From Thermococcus sp. (GTDB lineage: Archaea > Methanobacteriota_B > Thermococci > Thermococcales > Thermococcaceae): 11,349 bases of DNA. Of the stretch, positions 5,880-11,349 are shown in pieces (position 1 is the first letter of the stretch; every line of letters begins with the position of its first letter). The stretch covers positions 1 to 11,349 of the forward strand of contig JALVWX010000089.1 in assembly GCA_027023165.1 (NCBI GenBank), in the 5' to 3' direction. Both the position numbers and the translations under genes were made by a program. Below the pieces are notes generated by a model. It ran no database searches, was not told the DNA's origin, and worked only from the letters and a program-made list of their open reading frames with translations.

Positions 5880-6023
5880 GTGGCGGAGCTGAAGGCGGTT
5901 GTCTTCTACGACCGCGATGGTGTTCGCTACTACCGCTGCCCGCGCTGTGGGATGCTCTTCAGGGACTCCAGGGAGTACACGAGGCACGTCAACAGGGCAC
6001 ATGGCCACTTCTTCAGAAAGTGA
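5880..6023 (+). CDS. Small C2H2 zinc-finger protein (47 residues)
   Basis: This 47-residue, basic protein is one zinc finger with short tails. Cys20-x2-Cys23-x12-His36-x4-His41 forms a classic C2H2 site, with the conserved-type aromatic Phe27 between cysteines and histidines; residues 1-19 are a short beta-like leader ([12 protein letters not shown]). Single C2H2 mini-proteins are known in Thermococcales and other archaea and are generally taken to bind nucleic acid or to regulate transcription; the target is unknown. The GTG at 5880 was chosen because GAGGTGGT lies four bases upstream; in-frame GTGs at 5871 and 5874 lie inside that site. It has its own promoter and a T-run directly after the stop, so it is probably a single-gene transcript. 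Confidence 0.85.
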   Translation: MAELKAVVFYDRDGVRYYRCPRCGMLFRDSREYTRHVNRAHGHFFRK

Positions 6024-6029
6024 TTTTTC
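6022..6029 (+). terminator. T-run terminator after the zinc-finger gene
   Basis: GATTTTTC overlaps the TGA stop of the zinc-finger gene and provides a five-T tract, the usual weak termination signal in this group. Confidence 0.45.
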
Positions 6030-6078
6030 TATGTCCAATTTTATCCGCGGGATGAAGAAACAGCCAGGACCCTGAGGG

Positions 6079-6119
6079 GTGATGAGCGGAGGGCTTCCCG
6101 ACCGCTAATCTCTCATCAC
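6079..6119. repeat. Hairpin at the 3' end of the winged-helix membrane gene
   Basis: GTGATGAG at 6079-6086 and CTCATCAC at 6112-6119 are exact inverted repeats. Inside them AGCGG (6085-6089) pairs with CCGCT (6102-6106) and GGG (6091-6093) with CCC (6097-6099), giving a hairpin at 6085-6106 that includes the stop codon (6105-6107) of the leftward gene. It may stabilise or end that transcript. Part of the same stretch can also be read as a C/D-box guide RNA on the plus strand. Confidence 0.5.
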
Positions 6120-7103
6120 TATCTCCTTCGTGAGTCTGACTATGAAAGTCTTCCCGACCTTCTCCCTCTCAACGAGCTGCTTCTTCTCAAGCTCCTGGAT
6201 TATTCTGCTTATCGTCGGCCTGGAATAGCCCGTCAGCTCTGGGAGGTCCTCCTGCTTCACGGTTCCTCCCTTCGCTAGAATGGCCTTGACGACTATGCGC
6301 TCCTTCTCGGTGAGAACCTCAATCGGTACCCTGTTGGCGGCCCACTTCTTCTTCGCGTAGTAGAGCGAGACCGGAACCGCGACGGCGAGCGAACCCAGAA
6401 CCGCCAGCAGAACGGCCACCCAGTTGGTTCCCTTCTCCTTGGGGACCTTTATCACGATGTCCTGCTTGTACCAGTACGTCTGATAGCCCATCTCCTCGAT
6501 GCTCTCCTGAATCTTCGGTGACATGCCGGTCCCAACGAGGAACACCTCACTCGGATGGAGCTGTTTTATCGCCTCTGCAGTCGATTCTGTGAGCGCATCC
6601 TGCTGGGTCAGCAGGAGGGGGTAGTTGTAGTTCATCGCAAAGCGCGCCGCGGCGAGGGCCGAACCGTAGTCGCTGGAGCTTGCAACCACAACACCGTCCG
6701 AGCCATGGGGGAAGAAATGAAGGGCGAGCTTCGCCGCTGTCTCGGTTCTAACGGCGCCGCCTATCCTCTGAACGGAGAATCCGATATCAAGGAGCTGGTT
6801 CTTGACCTCGTCACTGACAGCCTGGGAATCACCGACGATAAGGACGTGGTTCCACCCGGACTGGGCGTAGCTCTGGAGCTGAACGAGGGTCGTTGGATCG
6901 AGCTTTTTGGGGTTGACCGGGAGAACTGGAACGCCCAGCAGCTTTGCATATGGAAGGACAACTATGTAGTCGATTAAATCATCGTTCCGGACGATTATGA
7001 GGTCGTACTGGGGCTTCTGCCCCCCCTGGGCGGAGGCATGGGGGAGCGCGAGGGACGAAGCCGCGAGAAAGATGAGAGCCAGAGCCAGCGCCCGTTTTAG
7101 CAT
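6105..7103 (-). CDS. Membrane-anchored winged-helix protein with cell-wall-binding-repeat-2-like outside domain
   Basis: This is a 332-residue protein. Residues 1-26 are a signal peptide or signal anchor (cleavage plausible after ASA). Residues about 34-212 contain two copies of a module resembling cell wall binding repeat 2 (PF04122): VLIVGDSQAVSDEV (87-100) then VQRIGGAVRTETAAKLAL (111-128), and again PLLLTQQDALTE (162-173) then VFLVGTGMSPKIQESIEE (187-204). One membrane helix lies at about 228-250, followed by basic AKKKW. Residues 262-328 form a winged helix with recognition helix SRPTISRIIQELEKK (294-308). The order places the repeats outside and the DNA-binding-type domain in the cytoplasm. 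Start: GGTGGTG lies just before the ATG at 7103; the reading frame continues upstream but crosses the promoter. The UPF0173 hydrolase lies upstream on the same strand. Confidence 0.85.
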   Translation of the reverse strand: MLKRALALALIFLAASSLALPHASAQGGQKPQYDLIIVRNDDLIDYIVVLPYAKLLGVPVLPVNPKKLDPTTLVQLQSYAQSGWNHVLIVGDSQAVSDEVKNQLLDIGFSVQRIGGAVRTETAAKLALHFFPHGSDGVVVASSSDYGSALAAARFAMNYNYPLLLTQQDALTESTAEAIKQLHPSEVFLVGTGMSPKIQESIEEMGYQTYWYKQDIVIKVPKEKGTNWVAVLLAVLGSLAVAVPVSLYYAKKKWAANRVPIEVLTEKERIVVKAILAKGGTVKQEDLPELTGYSRPTISRIIQELEKKQLVEREKVGKTFIVRLTKEIVMRD

Positions 7104-7130
7104 TTCACCACCTAAAAAGGATGGGAGGGG

Positions 7131-7147
7131 CCGCTTAAAAGGTTTTT
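7131..7147 (-). promoter_or_regulatory. BRE/TATA promoter of the winged-helix membrane gene
   Basis: On the minus strand CAAAAAC is followed by CTTTTAAGCGG. Initiation near 7112 would give a leader of about ten bases with the GGTGGTG site. It lies just beyond the stop of the upstream hydrolase gene, so the two genes may be transcribed separately. Confidence 0.55.
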
Positions 7148-7152
7148 GAGGC

Positions 7153-7830
7153 TTAGAGTTCAAGCTCCTCGCCCGGTCTGAGGATGATGACCTTGGCCTT
7201 GTCCCCGACGAGCCTCTTGAACTCCTCTGGATCGGCTGAAATCGGCGGCCAGGTGTTGTAGTGCATCGGGACAACTTTCTTCGGTTTGAGGAGCTCAACT
7301 GCCTTTGCCGCTTCCCTCGGTCCCATCGTGAAGTGGCCGCCTATCGGAAGCAGGGCAACGTCAATCGGTCCGTAGAGTTCGTTGAACAGGGCCATGTCCG
7401 AGAACACGAAGGTGTCTCCGGCGTGATAGATCGTCTTCCCGTCGAGCTTGACGATAAAGCCCGAGGCGTTTCCTATGCTGTGCACTCCATCGCTGCTCGA
7501 GTGCCAGGCCGGAACCTGGATTATGCCAACGCCCTCTATTTCAGTCGGCCCGTAGTTCATCCCTATCGTTTCAACGGAACCGTTAGACTGCTGGTTAATG
7601 TAGTTCGCTACATCGAACATCGCGACGATCTTCGCCCCCGTTTTCTTGGCAATCTCTATGGCATCTCCAATGTGGTCGCCGTGGGCGTGGGTGACCAGAA
7701 TAAGGTCGGTCTCGAGTTCTTCTGGCTTTACATCGGCCTGCGGGTTTCCGCTGAGGAACGGGTCTATCAGGATTTTCTTGCTCCCCTCAATGTGGAAAGC
7801 CGCGTGTCCCAGAAAGCGCACCTTCACCAT
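7153..7830 (-). CDS. UPF0173 metallo-beta-lactamase-fold metal-dependent hydrolase
   Basis: This 225-residue cytoplasmic protein has the metallo-beta-lactamase fold and the UPF0173 layout. The metal-binding signature THAHGDH covers residues 47-53 (His48, His50, Asp52, His53), with further ligands His110 (PAWHSSS), Asp139 (HAGDT) and His190 (PMHYNTW), so both metal sites look complete. The family is conserved in archaea and bacteria but its substrate is not established. Start: GGAGGTGGTGG at 7843-7833 precedes the ATG at 7830; a TTG at 7845 would lie in front of this site. Its promoter is at 7880-7861. It is divergent from the acyl-CoA synthetase gene and upstream of the winged-helix membrane gene; a functional link to either is not shown. 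Confidence 0.92.
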   Translation of the reverse strand: MVKVRFLGHAAFHIEGSKKILIDPFLSGNPQADVKPEELETDLILVTHAHGDHIGDAIEIAKKTGAKIVAMFDVANYINQQSNGSVETIGMNYGPTEIEGVGIIQVPAWHSSSDGVHSIGNASGFIVKLDGKTIYHAGDTFVFSDMALFNELYGPIDVALLPIGGHFTMGPREAAKAVELLKPKKVVPMHYNTWPPISADPEEFKRLVGDKAKVIILRPGEELEL

Positions 7831-7860
7831 CTCCACCACCTCCAATTTAAAATAACCCGA

Positions 7861-7880
7861 GCTTACTTAAAGCTTTCGCC
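7861..7880 (-). promoter_or_regulatory. BRE/TATA promoter of the UPF0173 hydrolase gene
   Basis: The minus strand reads GGCGAAAG then CTTTAAGTAAGC, a strong BRE/TATA pair (TATA core at 7872-7865). Initiation near 7844 yields a message that begins at the GGAGGTGGTGG site. Confidence 0.65.
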
Positions 7881-7960
7881 CGGGGTTTTCGTGTTCAAAT
7901 AAGCCCATTGAGGTCATATTAAAGCGCATTCACGTCCCTCTTTGCCCCGCTGTCCGTTTT

Positions 7961-7976
7961 GGGAAAGCTTATATAC
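7961..7976 (+). promoter_or_regulatory. BRE/TATA promoter of the acyl-CoA synthetase/ior operon
   Basis: GGGAAA (7961-7966) plus GCTTATATAC (7967-7976) is the best promoter match in the window. Initiation near 7996 puts the GGTGAGG ribosome binding site (7997-8003) at the very 5' end of the message. The stretch between it and the leftward promoter (7881-7960) shows no further clear signal. Confidence 0.7.
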
Positions 7977-8006
7977 GATTCCACCGAGATTTTAACGGTG
8001 AGGCTG

Positions 8007-9383
8007 ATGAGTCTTGACTACTTCTTCAGGCCAAAGGGCATTGCCGTTATCGGGGCATCCAACGACCCCCTAAAACTCGGCTACGAGGTCTTCAAGAACC
8101 TTAAGAAATACAAGGCCGGCAAGGTTTATCCAGTTAACGTCAAGGACGAGATCGTTCAGGGTGTCAAGGCCTACAGGAACGTTAAAGAGATCCCGGACGA
8201 CGTGGACCTAGCGGTCGTCGTTGTTCCGAAGCGCTTCGTAAAGCAGACCATAATAGACTGCGGCGAGAAGGGCGTCAAGGGAATAATCCTGATCACGGCT
8301 GGCTTCGGCGAGGTGGGCGAGGAAGGGAAGCGCGAGGAGCGCGAGCTGGTGGAGATAGCACACAGGTACGGGATGAGAATAGTCGGCCCGAACTGCGTCG
8401 GCATAATGAACACCCACAACGACATGAACGCCACCTTCGTCATGGACGCGAAGAAGGGCGACATAGCTTTCATAAGCCAGAGCGGAGCTTTGGGAGCGGG
8501 AATCATCTACAAGACCGTCAAAGAGGGAATAGGCTTCTCAAAGTTCGTGAGCATCGGCAACATGGCGGATGTGGATTTCTCCGAGTTCATGGAGTACTTA
8601 GCGGACACCGAGGAGGACAAGGCCATAGCGCTCTACATAGAGGGCCTCAAGGACGGCAGGAAGTTCATGGAGGTGGCGAAGCGCGTGACCGGGAAGAAGC
8701 CGGTGATAGTCCTCAAGGCCGGGAAGAGCGAGAGCGGCGCCAGAGCGGCCTCAAGCCACACCGGTTCTTTGGCCGGAAGCTGGCGCATCTACGAGGCCGC
8801 CTTCAAGCAGAGCGGCGTTATAATCGCCGATACCATCGATGACATGCTCAGCATGGCGAGGGCCTTCACCCAGCCCCTGCCAAAGGGGAAGCGCGTCGCA
8901 ATAATGACCAACGCGGGTGGCCCTGGAGTTTTAACGGCCGATGCGATAGACAAGCTTGGATTGAAGCTGGCGAATCTTGAAGAGAAGACGATAAAGGAGC
9001 TTCGCTCGTTCCTCCCGCCGATGGCGGCGGTGAAGAACCCCGTCGATATGATAGCCTCCGCCAGGGGAGAGGACTACTATCGCACGGCAAAGGCCCTGCT
9101 TGAGGATCCCAACGTTGACATGCTCATAAGCATCTGCGTCGTCCCGACCTTCGCGGGAATGACTCCCACAGAGCACGCCGAAGGGGTCATCAGGGCGGTT
9201 AAGGAGGTCAACAACGGTAAGCCCGTCCTCGGCCTCTTCATGGCAGGCTACGTGAGTGAGAAGGCCAAGGATCTCCTGGAGGAGAACGGAATTCCGAGCT
9301 ACGAGAGGCCGGAAGATGTTGCGGCTGGAGCCTACGCTCTGGTGGAGTTTGCGAAGGACAGGGGAGTTTTGAAGGAGGAGTGA
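8007..9383 (+). CDS. ADP-forming acyl-CoA synthetase alpha subunit (ACS II type)
   Basis: This is a 458-residue alpha subunit of an NDP-forming acyl-CoA synthetase, which converts acyl-CoA, ADP and phosphate to free acid, CoA and ATP. The N-terminal CoA-binding Rossmann domain starts with FFRPKGIAVIGAS (6-18). Succinyl-CoA-ligase-like domains follow, with FISQSGALG (155-163) and SSHTGSLAG (249-257), in which His251 is the expected phosphorylated histidine. The length fits stand-alone alpha subunits; the ATP-grasp beta subunit is not in the window. The ATG follows GGTGAGG by three bases; upstream in-frame starts would lie within the promoter. The stop overlaps the ribosome binding site of iorA. 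Placement before ior matches the Pyrococcus ACS II gene, which accepts aryl-CoA esters, so aryl acids are the likely products. This is inference from context. Confidence 0.92.
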   Translation: MSLDYFFRPKGIAVIGASNDPLKLGYEVFKNLKKYKAGKVYPVNVKDEIVQGVKAYRNVKEIPDDVDLAVVVVPKRFVKQTIIDCGEKGVKGIILITAGFGEVGEEGKREERELVEIAHRYGMRIVGPNCVGIMNTHNDMNATFVMDAKKGDIAFISQSGALGAGIIYKTVKEGIGFSKFVSIGNMADVDFSEFMEYLADTEEDKAIALYIEGLKDGRKFMEVAKRVTGKKPVIVLKAGKSESGARAASSHTGSLAGSWRIYEAAFKQSGVIIADTIDDMLSMARAFTQPLPKGKRVAIMTNAGGPGVLTADAIDKLGLKLANLEEKTIKELRSFLPPMAAVKNPVDMIASARGEDYYRTAKALLEDPNVDMLISICVVPTFAGMTPTEHAEGVIRAVKEVNNGKPVLGLFMAGYVSEKAKDLLEENGIPSYERPEDVAAGAYALVEFAKDRGVLKEE

Positions 9384-9394
9384 GGTGATTTTGG

Positions 9395-11335
9395 ATGGCG
9401 AAGGTTACCGACATGGTTTTATGGGACAAGCCCGGGGAGAAGGTGCTCCTCCTCGGGAATCAGGCCATAGCCAGGGGCGCGCTCGAGGCCAACATAGCGG
9501 TCTACGCGGCCTATCCGGGAACCCCGAGTTCCGAGCTTACGGACACGATGGCCATCGTCGCCAAGAAGGCCGGTGTCTACATGGAGTACTCGACCAACGA
9601 GAAGGTCGCCTTTGAGACTGCCTTGGCAGCCGCTTGGAGCGGTCTCAGGGCTATGACGGCCATGAAGCACGTTGGATTAAACGTTGCCGCGGACACTTTC
9701 CTCAGCGCCGTCGGCATGGGCGTCGAGGGCGGTTTCGTCATAATGGTGGCAGATGACCCGAGCATGTGGAGCAGCCAGAACGAGCAGGACACCCGCGTTT
9801 ACGCGAAGTTCGCTAACGTGCCCGTTCTTGAACCGAGCTCACCGCACGAGGCCAAGGAGATGACGAAGTACGCCTTCGAGCTGAGCGAGAAGTTCAAGCA
9901 CTTCGTCATTCTGAGAACGACCACGAGAAGCTCCCACGCGAGGGGCGACGTTGTTCTCGGGGAACTGCCGGAGGAGATAAAGGCTGGAACGAGGAAGTTT
10001 GGAAAGTTCGAGAAGGACCCGAGCAGGTTCGTTGACGTTCCCTCCAACGCCAGGAAGTTCCACCCTCTCATCCTCGAGAAGATCGAGAAGATCCGCGAGG
10101 AGTTCAACGACATGCCCTTCAACTGGATCGAGGGCGACGAGAACGCGAAGGTCGGCATAATCGCCCCGGGCCTTGCCTACGCCTACGTCAAGGAGGCCCT
10201 CCACTGGCTCGGTGTAAAGAACGTCAAGATACTCAAGCTCGGTACGCCATTCCCGGTTCCCTACGGCCTGCTTGAGAAGTTCATGGACGGGCTTGAGAGG
10301 GTTCTCATCGTTGAGGAGCTTGAGCCTGTGGTTGAGGAGCAGGTCAAGACCTGGGCCTACGACAGGGGACTCAGGATACCCATCCACGGGAAGGACCTCG
10401 TTCCGCGCGTTTACGAGATGACCACTCGGAGGGCCGTCACCGCGATAGCGAAATTCCTCGGAATCGAGACCCCGCTGAACTACGAGGAACTCGACGAGAA
10501 GTACAAGAGGGCACTGGAGATAGTCCCGCCGAGGCCGCCGAGCCTCTGTCCGGCCTGCCCGCACAGGAACAGCTTCTACGCCATCAGGAAGGCCACCCAC
10601 GCGAGGGGCATCTACCCGAGCGACATCGGGTGTTACACCCTCGGTGTCCTTCCGCCGCTCCAGACGGTTGACACCACCGTCGCGATGGGCGGTTCGATAG
10701 GCATAGCCCACGGCCTTGAGATAGCCCAGCACGGTTCGATAAGCGAGGAGCAGAGGAAGAACGCCAAGAAGATAGTCGTTGCCACCATAGGCGACTCGAC
10801 GTTCTTCCACACCGGCCTTCCGGCTTTGGCCAACGCCATCTACAACCGCTCAAACATAGTCATAGTCGTCCTCGACAACCTCGTCACGGCAATGACCGGC
10901 GACCAGCCCAACCCAAGCACCGGCCAGACGCCGCACGGCATGGGCAAGAGGATTCCGATAGAGGATGTCGCAAGGGCGATGGGTGCCGACTTCGTGGCCG
11001 TGGTTGATCCATACGACATTAAGAAGACCTATGAGGTCATGAAGAAGGCTCTTGAGGTCGAGGGAGTGAGTGTCGTTGTATCAAGGCAGATATGCGCCCT
11101 CTACAAGATAGGCCAGATGAGGCGCAGGGGCGAGAAGTGGCCGATCTACTACGTCGACGAGGACGCCTGTACCGGCTGTAAGATATGTATCAACGCCTAC
11201 GGCTGCCCGGCCATCTACTGGGACGAGGAGAGGAAGCAGGCGAGGATAGAGCCGAGCATGTGCTGGGGCTGCGGCGGATGTGCGCAGATATGTCCGTTCG
11301 GCGCCTTCAAGCCCGTAGAGGGGGGAGACGAATGA
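9395..11335 (+). CDS. iorA: Indolepyruvate:ferredoxin oxidoreductase, alpha subunit
   Basis: This 646-residue, oxygen-sensitive enzyme subunit decarboxylates aryl pyruvates from Trp, Phe and Tyr transamination to aryl-CoA, reducing ferredoxin. The N-terminal pyruvate-oxidoreductase-like domain has YPGTPSSEL (40-48). The segment CPACPHRN (385-392) precedes the thiamine-pyrophosphate domain, with IGDST (466-470) and Asn495 as the metal/TPP loop. The C-terminus carries two [4Fe-4S] sites: Cys592, 595, 598, 604 and Cys623, 626, 629, 633. The first has five residues before its last cysteine rather than three, as in other IOR sequences. The ATG follows GAGGTGAT by five bases, 11 bases after the synthetase stop. 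The last bases overlap the iorB ATG. Length is normal and no defect is seen. Confidence 0.96.
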   Translation: MAKVTDMVLWDKPGEKVLLLGNQAIARGALEANIAVYAAYPGTPSSELTDTMAIVAKKAGVYMEYSTNEKVAFETALAAAWSGLRAMTAMKHVGLNVAADTFLSAVGMGVEGGFVIMVADDPSMWSSQNEQDTRVYAKFANVPVLEPSSPHEAKEMTKYAFELSEKFKHFVILRTTTRSSHARGDVVLGELPEEIKAGTRKFGKFEKDPSRFVDVPSNARKFHPLILEKIEKIREEFNDMPFNWIEGDENAKVGIIAPGLAYAYVKEALHWLGVKNVKILKLGTPFPVPYGLLEKFMDGLERVLIVEELEPVVEEQVKTWAYDRGLRIPIHGKDLVPRVYEMTTRRAVTAIAKFLGIETPLNYEELDEKYKRALEIVPPRPPSLCPACPHRNSFYAIRKATHARGIYPSDIGCYTLGVLPPLQTVDTTVAMGGSIGIAHGLEIAQHGSISEEQRKNAKKIVVATIGDSTFFHTGLPALANAIYNRSNIVIVVLDNLVTAMTGDQPNPSTGQTPHGMGKRIPIEDVARAMGADFVAVVDPYDIKKTYEVMKKALEVEGVSVVVSRQICALYKIGQMRRRGEKWPIYYVDEDACTGCKICINAYGCPAIYWDEERKQARIEPSMCWGCGGCAQICPFGAFKPVEGGDE

Positions 11336-11349
11336 AGCCGATTAAGGAG
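11332..11349 (+). CDS. iorB: Start of indolepyruvate:ferredoxin oxidoreductase beta subunit (partial)
   Basis: The ATG at 11332 overlaps the iorA stop as ATGA, and GGGGGGAG upstream can serve as its ribosome binding site. The six visible codons read MKPIKE, which fits the beginning of thermococcal IorB. The beta subunit partners IorA in the active complex. The identification rests mainly on the invariant iorA-iorB order, since the rest is outside the window. Confidence 0.75.

Noticed and set aside
6079..6119. Hairpin as a bacterial-type intrinsic terminator
   Set aside because: No U-tract follows the stem on the minus strand, and archaeal termination does not depend on such hairpins; kept only as a structural repeat.
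7104..7298. Upstream extension of the winged-helix membrane protein
   Set aside because: It overlaps the end of the UPF0173 gene and the promoter at 7131-7147, and would bury the clear signal peptide and its ribosome binding site.
7261..7902. Rightward open frame of 213 codons opposite the UPF0173 gene
   Set aside because: It is antisense to a gene with a complete metal-binding signature and shows no domain or start signal.
9839..10810. Leftward open frame of 323 codons inside iorA
   Set aside because: Its composition is that of a reverse shadow of a GC-rich gene and it lies wholly within the unmistakable iorA.
1..11349. CRISPR array, insertion sequence, tRNA or rRNA gene
   Set aside because: I saw no regularly spaced direct repeats, transposase-like protein, cloverleaf or rRNA-like stretch on either strand.

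Overview
The window looks like chromosomal DNA of a hyperthermophilic euryarchaeon of the Thermococcales, most likely a GC-rich Thermococcus. Supporting signs are tight gene packing, GGTGA/GAGGTG-type ribosome binding sites a few bases before ATG or GTG starts, purine-rich BRE plus TATA boxes (for example GGGAAAG-CTTATATAC) giving very short leaders, and pyruvoyl arginine decarboxylase, SpeE-type aminopropyltransferase, ADP-forming acyl-CoA synthetase and indolepyruvate:ferredoxin oxidoreductase genes of thermococcal type. I see no mobile element, CRISPR array, tRNA or rRNA.

Layout. (1) 1-1284: the first codons of a leftward gene at the edge, a large interrupted palindrome over its start, and a rightward CPA2-type cation/proton antiporter. 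(2) 1352-4309: a polyamine block. Pyruvoyl-dependent arginine decarboxylase (pdaD) makes agmatine and SpeE-type aminopropyltransferase adds an aminopropyl group. Between them lies an uncharacterised leftward gene that shares a divergent promoter region with speE. A UPF0104/flippase-like membrane protein follows speE by 4 bases. (3) 4340-6023: three poorly known genes: a coiled-coil two-TM protein, a soluble protein with a wHTH-like C-terminus, and a 47-residue C2H2 zinc-finger protein. (4) 6105-7830, leftward: a membrane-anchored winged-helix protein with an outside part made of cell-wall-binding-repeat-2-like modules, and upstream of it a UPF0173 metallo-beta-lactamase-fold hydrolase. (5) 8007 to the right edge: an energy-yielding operon of acyl-CoA synthetase (ADP-forming) alpha subunit, iorA and the first codons of iorB. 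IOR turns aromatic 2-oxoacids into aryl-CoA with reduction of ferredoxin, and the synthetase converts acyl-CoA plus ADP and phosphate to acid plus ATP.

Most of this is core metabolism. The most unusual items are the extracytoplasmic-repeat/TM/wHTH protein (a possible envelope-sensing one-component regulator), the near-symmetric 54-base palindrome over the start of the leftward edge gene, the unknown gene nested in the polyamine cluster, and a structured 60-base gap around 6045-6119 that can be read either as a C/D-box guide RNA or as a hairpin at a gene end. All functions are from sequence recognition by eye; no search was run.
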